Below, piece after piece: positions 10,260 to 20,762 of a stretch of DNA of 21,630 nt. The stretch spans positions 1-21,630 of the forward strand of contig JAAMPI010000986.1 in assembly GCA_013054445.1 (NCBI GenBank). The letters are read 5' to 3'. Origin of the DNA: Cudoniella acicularis. Its lineage: Eukaryota > Ascomycota > Leotiomycetes > Helotiales > Helotiaceae. The position numbers were made by a program, and so were the translations under genes. The stretch's first letter is position 1. Every line of letters begins with the position of its first letter. The notes under the pieces were generated by a model. It searched no databases. It saw only the letters and a program-made list of their open reading frames with translations, and had not been told where the DNA came from.

Positions 10260-10724
10260 ATGTCCTCTGCCGCAGCGAGGACATTTCGCTTCTTGACTTC
10301 TACCCAAATCATCGCACTTCACCAGTCTGTTATCTCTAAAGCTACACCAACCCAACCTGCTATGCTAGAATCGGCAGTCGCCTCACCTATGAATATCAAA
10401 TACTATGAGAAGGAGGAAAACATCTTTCAGTTGGCGGCCAACCTTGCGGAAAAGATCATGAAAAACCATGCATATCAGGATGGAAACAAAAGGACGGCGC
10501 TTGTTGCTGCGGACATGTTCTTAAAGATCAATGGATACCAGCTCCAGAAGACGCCTATGGCACCTGATGCTGTTAATCACGACATCACCAACGCGCATAT
10601 TGCGGTGACAACGAGTAAATGGAACGCGAAACAGCTGGGACAATATTATGAGTCTATTGCAACTGCCGTTGATTCCTTGACTCCGGATATCATTCACTAT
10701 CGCAACGTAGCAACACAGTACTAA
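10260..10724 (+). CDS. Doc-type Fic domain protein
   Basis: Intronless, 154 residues. It matches the Doc (death-on-curing) branch of the Fic fold. It has an N-terminal FLTSTQIIALHQSVI helix, a PAMLESAVASP segment, and the active-site motif HAYQDGNKRTA (His70, Asp74, Gly75, Asn76, Lys77, Arg78). Canonical Fic enzymes have HxFxDGNGRxxR and transfer AMP. Lys77 in place of the second Gly is the Doc signature, and bacterial Doc phosphorylates EF-Tu. The substrate here is unknown. The ATG at 10260 is the only in-frame Met before the domain; the frame is open upstream to 10074 without ATG. The tail from about residue 105 is not recognised. No antitoxin-like partner (Phd type) is visible next to it. 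The lack of introns and a mainly bacterial family suggest lateral transfer, which needs a tree to test. Confidence 0.85.
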   Translation: MSSAAARTFRFLTSTQIIALHQSVISKATPTQPAMLESAVASPMNIKYYEKEENIFQLAANLAEKIMKNHAYQDGNKRTALVAADMFLKINGYQLQKTPMAPDAVNHDITNAHIAVTTSKWNAKQLGQYYESIATAVDSLTPDIIHYRNVATQY

Positions 10725-11115
10725 AGGTTGCGCTGCCAAAATTGAGTTGACCAATTGCAACAAGTAAATAGCGGGGACTGAAAGATTTCTCTGCTCTCTT
10801 CTAGATCTGCCCCCGGGTCTCCACATATACTTTCCCGTTGTGTTTCTGCCGAGGATTTAGCTAGCACTCTTTAGCATTAAGCAGGACTGATTGTTTTAAG
10901 TACTTACAAAATCTTGTATGCGATGTAATGGTGTGTATGGTGGGTGACTGAGGGAGTTGTGTCACAAGACAACAAAAGTCGCCTCGACATTTATCAATTC
11001 ATCACCTACAATATAAAAAACACGCTTCTGGTGGTGCTGCTTCCGCTTGAGTCCCGCGTGATATGGTAGGTTTGCAGAATCTATGTAAAAGCTGCTAGCT
11101 TTCGTCTGGGATATT
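10725..11115. other. Convergent intergenic region
   Basis: About 390 bp lie between the 3' end of the Doc gene (plus) and the 3' end of the next gene (minus). I see no gene here; it should hold both transcript ends. Confidence 0.5.
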
Positions 11116-11720
11116 CTATGTATTCTTGAGCTCATCTAAGACGGGTTGCAATCGCTTAAGGGTCTCCCTAATACTGTGGTGGAATCCCGCTGTCTGCAAT
11201 TAGCAGAATATATATGTATATATGAAAAGGCACAAGCCTACCATCGGGCGTTCCATCAAGTGTAATCGCATGTGTCACTCCAAAGGCATGAAGAGTTGCT
11301 GGGCTTATGCGAGCATTCGATTGTGGAGGAAGATCTTGGGGTATCTCAAGTCGAGGATAAGGGGAGGATTCTGGATAATATGCCATTAGCTCCGCTGTCT
11401 ATATATATTGTAGGGGCACGCATACTGGGAGAGAAGTGCCGCGTGTCGTGATGGAAGTCGAGCGGGTACAACTCCTGGTCTTGAGCAAGGGAGCAACCGT
11501 TTTGCGATATAGCTCCAGATTGAAAATCTCGGCTGACCTCAGGATCAAACATGACATACGCATTGTTTGAGTCCCCCAGCCAAACTTCGATTTCGCGTGT
11601 AATTGGAGTTCCTTGAGGACTGATTGTGGTGAATCTCCCTGTTGCGCTGTGATGGGCTCGATATAAGGGTATCTTGGTGAAAGCTCGAGTAAACATTCGA
11701 GCCCGGGGGAGGCAGAGCAT
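11116..11720 (-). CDS. Hypothetical small protein, possible mitochondrial presequence
   Basis: Proposed exons are 11720-11426, 11394-11242 and 11189-11116, giving 173 residues. I do not recognise the family. The N-terminus (MLCLPRARMFTRAFTKIPLY) is rich in Arg and aromatic residues and lacks acidic ones, as in mitochondrial presequences. The middle contains REIEVWLGDSNNAYVMFDPE, and the C-terminus HHSIRETLKRLQPVLDELKN is a likely amphipathic helix. Both introns are phase 1 and both end AGACAG before CGG. The second (11241-11190) is 52 bp. The first (11425-11395) would be only 31 bp, unusually short, so its donor may be wrong or the gene may carry a small lesion. It converges with the Doc gene. 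No function can be assigned. Confidence 0.55.
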
Positions 11721-12460
11721 AATGAAAGTAGGATTTAATCCAACTGCGAGAACGCGTAGCTTGCGAGAAGTTCTACGTTGTTCGTGTTTTTATTTTAGAG
11801 CAACCCCGGAGAGACGGAACCTTTGGAGGCCGGCTAAGCCTAAAGGACACTAGCCTCGCACGCCCAGGGGTAAAAGTTCTTCCCTCGCCGACTAACTCCA
11901 CACCCTAAAACACTATCGATACCTTTATTTCAAGGATACTCGGGGTATTTTCCGAGTGCCAGGAAGGGCTAATAAAACCCCAAGCGGTTCACAAACACTC
12001 ACAGTACGATAGTAACTACCACTTGTTATAATAAATAGTCTTTTGTGTCTCGATAACTTAGATATACTTCCTACTTAATAAAGCCGAGTGATTTTGCTAT
12101 AGTATTAACAAAGTCGGCCAGCAGTTAGAAAATACGGAACTGAGTAACCTTAATCTTTAAATAATATAACTCTATAGAGAATAAAATATCGTAAAATTTA
12201 AAAATTAAATTAAATTTAAACAATAATTTCAATCTCTAACTTAATCTGAGTTTTAATTTTCATTGTTTTCTTATAATTTAGTATAGAATTGCAAAGAATT
12301 AAAAGGGAAGACTTAATAGAAACTTCGCTTAATCCTTATAAGACAAAGGCTGTATACGCAACCTCAAACCTCTTTATTATCCCCCATATTCTCACAGTCC
12401 TTAACCCTTCCTGATTCAGCCAATTTTTTTTCATCGCTACCTTCTTCTCCTCCACATAAA
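11721..12460. other. AT-rich intergenic, possible old repeat
   Basis: About 740 bp without a supportable gene. 11721-11960 is GC-balanced and should include the promoter of the minus-strand gene ending at 11720. 12000-12330 is strongly AT-rich and could be decayed transposon sequence, but I see no defined ends or coding trace. Confidence 0.45.
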
Positions 12461-12770
12461 TTGTCTTTGGCTTCTCTATTGGTGATTTCATCGCCACTGC
12501 CAGCTTCATATCACAAGTCACTTCTGACGGTGAAAGCCATTAAAGCCACGGCGTTGAGCTGCCAGCTGCCTCTGCGGGAGTTCTTTGAAAGCATTGCGAA
12601 GTATGATCGGGGTCTTCGATTAGGACAGTCGGCAGGGATAATGAAAGATGTGTTATTTAAGGTTAAGTGGGTTGCGAGCAAGAAGTTTGAGGTGGCAATG
12701 AAGTTACACGCAGAGATTGTGGGTATTTAAGAGGCATTAACTTGCTTCTTGGGGTCTACCAATCGTTTGG
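12461..12770 (+). pseudogene. Relic of a fungal STAND-type N-terminal domain
   Basis: This is a broken copy of the helical domain that starts many fungal STAND and ubiquitin-like-domain proteins. The start should read MSFGFSIGDFIA-like: FGFSIGDFIATASFISQVTS is present near 12467-12525, but the first codon is TTG and a base is missing. The frame then changes, with part of the domain apparently deleted, into VKAIKATALSCQLPLREFFE, AKYDRGLRLGQSAG and DVLFKVKWVASKKFEVA. After LHAEIVG the frame changes again to YLRGINLLLGVYQS and ends near 12770. Nothing recognisable of a following ATPase or repeat domain remains. It is a different subfamily from the N-terminus of the gene ending at 9692. Confidence 0.7.
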
Positions 12771-13372
12771 ACTCCCTCCCTCTTGTGATTTTTCGCAAGC
12801 TCTTTATTTACCTTTCTGATTTTGGAGATAGCAAGCTTATTGTTCTCGAAAATCAAAAAGCTCGTCGGCGATTTGAAAGTCTCACGACTACGCTTGAACG
12901 CTTCTAAATTCAAACCGAGGCTTCTTTCTGAATAACGATGCTACGAGAAAAGACTTTCACAAGAGATATTGAAATAGGTAAACGTTCAACCAACTAATAT
13001 TTAGCTTTTGTGCTGGTTGAGGTTTGAATTCTTTGCAACGCAAAATTCACACTACAGCGAAGTCTCACAAGCAGACAAGTTTTGAATCCAAAATCTTGAG
13101 TAAAAATGTTAAATTCTACCCCAAATACCCCTATACCGGCATTTTCATTATGTCGTCCTTGTAATATTACACCGAAAAGACTACCATTCTTTGAACGTGA
13201 AGCCACGCATCAAAAGGAAAACCAATACAATACACACCGACGCAAGAAAAGAAACCCGACCAAGCCAGAGGAAGAAGCAATCCCATAACATTCCAGAGCA
13301 AATGTAAGTTAATACTTCACTAAGAATTGTTTAAGACGACTGCGGCTTCCCCGAACATTTCCAGCACATTTC
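12771..13372. other. Intergenic, no gene seen
   Basis: About 600 bp between the STAND relic and the 3' end of the GPI-protein gene. Short open frames on both strands lack any family resemblance. Confidence 0.5.
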
Positions 13373-15161
13373 TTACAACATAGCCATGACAAAAGCAGCG
13401 AAGCCAGCACCTAAGTATCGGAAGGCACCTTCGGAGTTCTTGGTTGCCGCGCCAGTGAAAGCGACTGGGGAGGAGGTTGGTGTGAAGACGGCGCCGTTTG
13501 TCTGGGTGGCAAGGGTGGCAGTGACGGTATTGCAGGTAGAACAGAAGGGGCTCTTGGCGGCACCGGTGGCAACTGTTGTGGCGACAGTCGTGGCCACTTG
13601 AGGAGTGCAGGTGCTGCATGGTGGGGCTACGTGTTCAGTGTGCACTCCGTATGTGGTGTATGCAATTGCTCCCTGGGATGACCAGACGGGTGTCGTGGCC
13701 CATGGGCATGTCTCAGTTAAGGTCGTTCCAGTGCAAGTAGCGCAGGGGTAAATGGTGGCTGGTGTTGGCGTTGCATTTCCTGGGCAGTAGGTCTGTGGTG
13801 ATTGTTAGAAGTAGATCTGGGGAATGTGAAGGGGTACGTACGGTTGTAGCAGTGATGAAGCCACTAGTAGTGCAGATGCCCTGGCTCTTCATGGCGCAGA
13901 CGTAGCATGGCATGGAAGGAATTTGGGTGTTGTAGATGGGCTTCGAATATGTGCCGCAGACGCTGGTGGTGGAAACATCGATGATGGTAACGGAGACAAT
14001 GATCTCAACACCAATGCAGGAGAGCGAGGGGACGGAAGGGGTAATGTAAGGAGGGATAACAATAGTGCCAGATGTTGTGGGGTAAGGAGCCTTGCTAGTA
14101 ACAGATCCGCTTGCAAAATGTCAGTTATGTATAATGTAAACAGTTTTTGTATCACTTACCCAATAGAGCTAGAGCTATTAGAATATCCTGAGGGCTTGAT
14201 AATGATTGGGCCTGATGGTGAAGAGGCAGGGCCAGTTGGTGTGGTGCTGTTGGCAGGAGCGCAGGATCCATCTCCATTGGGCTTGCCACTCAAGCATTTG
14301 CAGCTGACGGAGCACGGATCGTTACCAACACCGTTTTTGCTCCCATCGTCGCACTCCTCGCCAAGAGCAGATTCCCAAATTCCGTTGCCGCATCCAGCAG
14401 GAGTAGCACCGCGGGTAATAATGTATGGGAGACCGGAGTGTCCATCACCAAAGGTTTGAGTACCCGGCTCAACAACACCATCGGCGATAGCGATGGCTTG
14501 GAAGCCACTGAGACCAACGGATGGGTATGCGGAGAAGGCCTCGTGAACGGAGCACCCCCAGTTCGAAAGATAAGCATCGGTTAGGGTGTTGATCGCGGGT
14601 GAAGTTGCGACGATGTGAACGTTGTCATAGCAGTTTAGTTGGCCTCGAACTTCGAAAGTACCGAAATATGAGAGAGCATCGACATTGGCAACTGCGATTT
14701 GGTCATAGTATTGGGAAAGAGAGAAATAAAAGCCAGTGCTCTGGCCGGCTGCGGCAAACTGGATGCTGTTGTCAATAAGAACAGTCTTGTCGTGGTTAGA
14801 CTGATCAGCACCTAGGATTGTCAGTGTGGAGGTCTCCAGTGTAGCAGAATGGCTACATACCGTGGATAATCATGTTCCCGGTAACAGCAGGTCCCCATAC
14901 ATTTTTAGTGTCGATGAGGAACTGAATTAAGGTTTGATCTGATGAGCCAAAATCATCACCAATGATGATGGCCTTGAAAGCAGCAAAATCCGATGTTACC
15001 ATTGTTCTCCATACTGCCTCTGTAACGACCTTTGTAGTGTACCCAAGGGTCGTAGCTTCTTGCTGCTCCAGACCAACCAAAGTGTCGATAAACAGAAGGT
15101 CTTCCGCCAGGACAGATGTGGCTAATGCCGTAACGGCGGCCAAGGAGGTGAACCACTTCAT
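13373..15161 (-). CDS. Secreted cysteine-rich GPI-anchored cell-surface protein
   Basis: Four exons: 15161-14861, 14811-14160, 14109-13842 and 13792-13373. Introns are 49-50 bp with GT-AG ends and all phases agree, giving 546 residues. A signal peptide (MKWFTSLAAVTALATSVLA, cleavage about 19/20) precedes a conserved N-terminal domain (DLLFIDTLVGLEQQEATTLG, AVTGNMIIHG) that I know only from uncharacterised fungal surface proteins. A cysteine-rich segment at about 241-284 carries GEECDDG and CSVSCKC, like the DUF4215/Myxococcus cysteine-rich repeat. Then comes a Ser/Thr/Pro-rich stalk, a region with CxxC pairs (PCATCTG, PCSTCTP, FCSTCN) and a short VATT repeat. The C-terminus (GAATKNSEGAFRY then LGAGFAAFVMAML) fits a GPI-anchor signal: small residues, spacer, hydrophobic tail. 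The likely place is the outer plasma membrane or cell wall. Role in adhesion or wall structure is inference. The gene looks intact. Confidence 0.9.
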
Positions 15162-15297
15162 TGTTGCAAGTTCGAAAGGACGAATTAAGGCTAAAAGTAA
15201 AGAGTGACTGAATTAAGTGAGTGACTAAAGCGAGTGTGCTTAAAGAGTGTGGTGGTGGGGAACCAAGAGGATGATCTTCCTTTGAGAAAGGAGGTGA

Positions 15298-15307
15298 AGT
15301 TATATAC
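15298..15307 (-). promoter_or_regulatory. Putative TATA box of the GPI-protein gene
   Basis: On the minus strand a TATATAAC stretch lies about 140 bases upstream of the ATG at 15161. It is followed by a C/T-rich leader typical of fungal 5' regions. Confidence 0.5.
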
Positions 15308-15319
15308 GAATTCAAAAAG

Positions 15320-17770
15320 ACATCTAATTTCCACAAAAGAAGCTCGTCCCAAAACCTTCATCCCCGACTTGCTCAACCTGCCCAGTTGGAGGGTCAAGTA
15401 GGGGGAGACTGCCATGCGGCTGGGGTTGACTTCGCCCATTCGCAGCTCACCGCTGCTCACGAAATGGAGGGGGGTCAAAGGAGCCTTGCCAAGAAGCCCT
15501 AGCTTCACAAAATAATTCCTCTCCGCGTGATTTTAGGGCAACTAGCCCAATGAAAGAGGAGAAACCCCATCGTGTAACGTGAGCAAACAGACAAAATCGG
15601 AAAAGAGTTTGAGAGGGCTCGGTAACCAGGTATGAGCTGAGCTGCAAGGAACCAGATGGCTTTCTATGCGCATAGGCTGATACAAAGCCACCAGCCTTAC
15701 AGCTGCATGAGGGGTAGCCATTCCCAACGTCCCAAAAACTCCACCGCGGTAGAAGCTGAATTGTCGGGAGCCATCCCACAAAATCCGGCTTGTTATTCGC
15801 CCGATTCTGCGCGTCCTTGACTCCCTCGCAGAACTTGGCGAGAGCTTCTTTTACGTTTGAGGTTGGAAGCATGTGAGTTGTCGGCCCATGGCGTCCTGCA
15901 AGTTCTCGGACTTGGCGCTGTTGGGGGCTGAGTACTGGACTATACTTCCCCAATAGTTGCTTTTAGCTACCAAGATGTCTGAGTCAAGCGCTGGAGGCTG
16001 ACAGCAAAACATCGTAAGTCGTTGATTCTCTTTTCGATGAGCCACCTATAATTCGGATGAAAGCTCAAGCATAACATGAACTGCCGATGGAATTTCCCCA
16101 GTCTGATATTTGGGATCGCGAACATTTCAACCCCTGGAATCCACGTGGTTGGTCGAGATGGTGACACACAAACCTTCCTTTAAATTTTAGGCAGTCAGCA
16201 ATAATGCGCTGGGCATCTATTAAAAGTAACTCCGAAGCAGAACAGCGAACGAGAATAGTAAAAAATACATGGGTGGTCCTTGGCAGTCGGGCAGCTTGCA
16301 GCACTTTTATTATCACCGAGTTGACCAGCAAGCACTTTCTGTAAGGCTGCATGATACAATTTCCACAGGTCAAGGGCGGTACGTTCGGGATTTCGTGGTA
16401 TTGAATAATTTTCGTGAAAAGACTTCACGATGACACGATGGATGTGCCTGGTTTTAGCTGACTCATGATGCTGCGGACGCTAGCTACACCCCGGTTTTGT
16501 CCCTATTCCCCGGATTGAGGTCTAACCGAGTGCAGCTCCTTCAAAAGTTAAGCACAAACGAAAAGAAGCTTCTTACCTAATATGATTTGACAAGATCCAA
16601 GCCAAATCATATTCCAAATGAAAATTCTTCAACACAAAATACATCATTGGCTTTGCTCGAGACGGAAAATGGAAGTACAAAAGGTTCATCCTAATCACAC
16701 TCTTGGCATAAGTCTCAGCGGCATGTAGCTTCACATTTACCGCGCTGAATTTTGCACAGCGGCAAGAGAAATTTCGAGGCTTGGGACTAGAGTGCAGCTT
16801 GCAGAGCTTCCCCTCCTGGTACCCCAGTCAGGGGTTTTGCAGCAAGGCAGATTTTGGTTTAGCGATACTCTGCACTGACGTCAATAAGCTTGGCGAGAGG
16901 ACGCAACTTTAACGCTGTAGTTTGAAAAACATAACCTGCGCTAGCCCCCCTTTTCTGCCCGATGCCGCTTGTTTTTATTTCTGACCCGAGCGATTTGAGT
17001 CATTTCAGCACTGACACCGAATAGACTCCTTTACTAATTGGATTTATATCAAAGGCCAAGCAAGAGAGTTTGTTTTCATTGCTTACTAGTAGACTTCGCT
17101 CCCTGCTAGAAAACTTGTTGCTCAAAAGACTTTAAGCAAGAAGACAGTATTTTGGCTCACGAAAAGAATCAAGCAGGAGGACTTCCGCAGACGCGGGATG
17201 AAAGCCGATCCAAAAGAAGACTAATGTAATGTCCGAACAGCTGCATTCCTAAACCCGAGCGGTATTTTTGAGTCAGCCAACGGTAGATGTCTTGAAAATT
17301 AGAAAGCTGCACGAGAGAACTTCTTTGACGTTTTACGGGTGTTTATTGGTGTAGCCATGTCTCAATTTTAGGCACATTTCAAGCGGCGAGCGGCGGAGAT
17401 ATGCCACTAAATTTACACTTTGTACCAAAACTCTTGCATTTTAGGCAGCTATCGGAAATCCGTGTACGAGTCGCTCTTTCATTTGCGCTGAAAGTGCAAA
17501 ATTATTGACAAGATTCAATTCCGAAGACTCGAAGAGCCGGAACTGAAGTACAAAGCTCTCAATCCATAAATTTCTGAGCCAAGGATGAAAAAATGAATCG
17601 AGCAACGACGGTTTTCTTCAGCTTCCGTGGAGAATTTTCGGCCATGTTCGTATGTCGCTGGAGATGACTCTCCCAGATATCGAGGACTTCAAGAGGGCGG
17701 TTGTCATTCAGCAACTTCCAACTCAATCTTTATTTCACCTTCAGAACTGAATGATCTTCCAAGCACTTCC
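15320..17770. other. Long intergenic stretch, no supportable gene
   Basis: About 2.4 kb of near-normal base composition. Open frames on the minus strand (15447-15953, 16065-16373, 16195-16428) show no recognisable domain, clear start context or consistent splice structure. A short minus-strand stretch around 16310-16430 (PRNPERTALDLWKLYHAALQ) reads coding-like and may be an old gene fragment, but I cannot place it in a family. No RNA gene or repeat is recognised. Confidence 0.4.
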
Positions 17771-17777
17771 TTCTCTC

Positions 17778-17784
17778 TATAAAA
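17778..17784 (+). promoter_or_regulatory. TATAAAA box with C/T-rich leader, gene unclear
   Basis: A textbook TATAAAA is followed by a pyrimidine-rich stretch, as in fungal core promoters. Downstream, an ATG at 17912 in good context opens only 25 codons (stop ends 17989). No larger gene is recognised before 19.5 kb, so this could drive a noncoding or decayed transcript, or be chance. Confidence 0.25.
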
Positions 17785-17989
17785 CCCCTTTTCAAGCTAA
17801 CAATTTTTTTTTCTGCTTTCCAACACTTCTCACTAATTCTCTGTGTGTTAAACTGACCGTTTCAGTATTCAGAAATAGGAAACCCGGCACCATTTTTCAA
17901 TTCAACAACGGATGGCACAATTTATTCCTTTTCGCGAACACGGAGACACTTTATTCCCTCTATCGGTTCTATTCATAGCACATCCTTAA

Positions 17990-19649
17990 ATCGACGAGTT
18001 GTCCATTCGGTCCAAATTTGCACCGTCACATACAACCAATACAAGATCAAATATGAACACCAAGAAATCTCTCTCCTCATCAATGATACACAAACTTTGA
18101 GCCCCAAAGTTCCGATTTACACATATCAAAATTCCTCGATATCAAATTCACTCGAGAAAATATGCACAACTCTCACACCAACCATATCGTCGAAACCCTT
18201 CCCGTTTCCTCCTCCATTCGAACCATACCGAAATCACCAACACAATACACTCACCTTTAGATTGACGAACTTCGCTACATAATAGTTACACCATCTATGT
18301 GCAACTTGTCATCGAAATAAAGTTCTCGCCTCGTGAATCTTCAATTACATTGCTTGAGGTGGTTTGCGCACATTTGAGAAACAACAACGCCTATCAACCA
18401 GACCATGTCGGGGTTGCCAACCCATTTTATGAGTCCATGATGCAACATGCAACCCTACAACCTGCCATACTTGAGATCCGGGAAAATGTTGTCTTGGCAA
18501 TTGTCGCATTCTTCGCGACTTTTTTGTTTGCGAAATTGCTTGACGCTGATTCTTGTCTGTCACTACGACAGGGCTGCATGAACGTAATAGATGCATAACT
18601 CCTGTTCACGGCTTCGATTCGATTGAACTCTATCATTGACAGGATTTTATCTCAGATATCATCGATAGAACGTGTTACTGCGGTACTGGATTTGAAAAAT
18701 GAAGCCGAGTTTCCTGTCGGCCATTTATTTCCAGCGGCAAGTGCTGTAATGTCACCCACAACACTTCAACAAATAAGCACCACCTGAAGTTAGAATGTTA
18801 TTGTAAACACAGAAGGTGTAATTATGAGTAGTCTTCCATCTTTTTCATTGATTTAAGTTTTATTGTAATTGGTTATTATATAATAACTTTCAAGTGTTTG
18901 ATCCGATTTAGCGACATACTGAAGGGGAAGTCCTAACTTATAAGTTCTCAAGAATACAAGGTTGAAACAACACACGTACACGAAAATTGTCGCTGGGGTA
19001 CTGAGATGAGTGCAGATTGTTTTGCAAACTTTTGAAATATTGAAAGCTGTAGAAGCTGAACGGAAGCGCAAATTCTTGTTTAAAACCGCACCAGGTGAAA
19101 TTTGGAGTTGGAACCCGACTCTATTTTAATCTAGCCTAGTCTCTAAGATATTTTCTTAGATTGGAAAAATAGGTCGTGAAGAATGAGTGCAGTATTTCTC
19201 AACTCTCCATTGACAAATAGCCCCCAACTTCTCAACACACTTCCAGGCATCGTCCCTATGCTCCCACGGCCGCAAAGATCCTGTTATGCCCAATAGGGCA
19301 ATATACAAGCATCAAAAGTGGGCCAGGCAGCAAGACTCAGCCCAAAAGGCTCAATGAGGCGGAAAAGGACAGAGGTGGTTCATTGCTCTTTCCAGAGCTC
19401 CGCTTTTTAATTCGTCAGAGAGCAAGTGGGCATGCGGCCCAGACAGTTGCTTGGGGAAAAAAGGTCACATTTTGAATCGCCTCACTTTAGTGGTAAAATC
19501 TCAACTCGTAATCGAAATCAACATGCTCATTAGAGCCGTCACGCAAGGACCAGTCGTAACGACGACGATCGCTGTTATGTCAGCCGATGGTAAGACTGAG
19601 GCAGTCCATGAAATTATGAATATGTTCTGAATCTTGGCTCACTTACTAG
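17990..19649. other. Intergenic, no supportable gene
   Basis: About 1.7 kb. A plus-strand open frame at 18299-18598 lacks an early ATG, and its hydrophobic stretch (VVLAIVAFFATFLFA) matches nothing I know. A minus-strand frame at 18427-18636 overlaps it. Neither can be supported. A possible signal-peptide-like first exon for the next pseudogene starts at ATG 19523. Confidence 0.4.
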
Positions 19650-20762
19650 TCTATGGTCCCTACCTACGTCTTGCTCTGTAACAACCTTGATTTACGACAC
19701 CAACCTTTATTTGTACAATTTTCAAGGGGGGTCGGAGATTTCATGCTGGCCTCCTATCACCGATATACAGACTTCTGGCCTTTCAGGCGGTGAATATTCA
19801 CCTTGCTACTTTTATGCCATTTATACCCCTGCGATTTGTCCACTCTGGAGAAACAACGGGAGAGACCTTATTGGTGGGTGTGAATACGGTTGTGTATGCG
19901 TGGGCTTTCATGGCCGTGTGGCAGGCAACCGATGTGAAATTTGTCAGTCTATTACAACAGCTCTCCGGATCATCTTTAACATCGAATTTCAGTTCAACAG
20001 GATCTGTCGCCTCCAGGGGTTTCACGACTCCAACATCTTCCTCGGCTAGAAGTAGCACATTAACAAACGGGAACTCTGCTCAAAACTAAAGCTCGACGAG
20101 GCTAAGCAGCGGCGCAAAATCAGGCATAGCAATCGGCATTGCTGCTCTGCTGTCATCTTCACGCTCAGAATATTCTTCTATTTCCGCCATAAAGGCCAAC
20201 GCCAAAAGCTGCTTGCGAACTCGAAATCACAAAGTCCTCACAGACATGAACTCATCACGCTAAATAATGCGCACGAGATGATTACTAGTCATAATGTTGC
20301 AGAGATGAATGTGGAGGACAGAGAAATTCTAGCTCCTTTGGTAACAACGGCCAATGTTCCGTAGCAGAGTAATGTTGAATCAGCTGCGCATGCGCCGCAC
20401 TCGCACCGCATAAGCTGGACCCCAGCTCTTGTATTGCTCCTACCTTGGAGATGGATGCAGGACGGCCTACTTTTAAGATGAGTGCTCTTTCTCATGCGCC
20501 TCAAGAAAACTCCCCTGATGCTTTAGAAATTAGCAATTTGCCGGGGAAAGATGCTGTCACCTTACCTTCTTCAAGTTCTCCTGTAACTGCAACATCAAGT
20601 CAGGCAGCTCTTCATGACAACGAAAAGGAGAAGAAAATTTCTATCTTGAAAGAAAGAATAGACAGGATTCGAGATGAAAAGGAGAGATTAGGGAGGATAC
20701 AGGAATTGAAGGACCTGAAAGAGCAAGCAAAAAGGGAGATATTTGAGACCGCACAACACTAG
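19650..20762 (+). pseudogene. Frameshifted single-pass membrane protein (Cys-rich ectodomain, coiled-coil tail)
   Basis: This resembles uncharacterised leotiomycete proteins with a cysteine-containing ectodomain, a Ser/Thr-rich stalk, one membrane helix and a cytoplasmic coiled coil. Pieces in order: SLPTSCSVTTLIYDTNLYLY and YTPAICP (frame 1). After a shift near 19840, a Ser/Thr-rich stalk (SGSSLTSNFSSTGSVASRG) continues in frame 2, with a stop at 20087-20089. Then LSSGAKSGIAIGIAAL starts the juxtamembrane/membrane part. A shift near 20149 leads into AVIFTLRIFFYFRHKGQRQK and NNAHEMITSHNVAEM, with a stop at 20362. A further shift near 20440 leads to the tail (PTFKMSALSHAP, then a charged coiled coil KERIDRIRDEKERLGRIQEL) ending 20762. 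At least three frameshifts and two stops rule out a single protein. A start is uncertain: ATG 19523 with an intron ending 19649 is possible, but the phase does not fit. Confidence 0.75.

Noticed and set aside
10200..11200. Toxin-antitoxin pair around the Doc gene
   Set aside because: Neither neighbour resembles a Phd or other antitoxin; the downstream gene is on the other strand and spliced.
13923..14459. 178-codon plus-strand open frame
   Set aside because: It is antisense to exons 2-3 of the GPI-protein gene, which is well supported.
15447..15953. 168-codon minus-strand open frame upstream of the GPI-protein gene
   Set aside because: No domain, low-complexity composition, no splice or start support; cannot be told from chance.
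18299..18598. 99-codon plus-strand frame with a hydrophobic stretch
   Set aside because: No ATG until residue 47 or so, no family, and an overlapping minus-strand frame of similar length.
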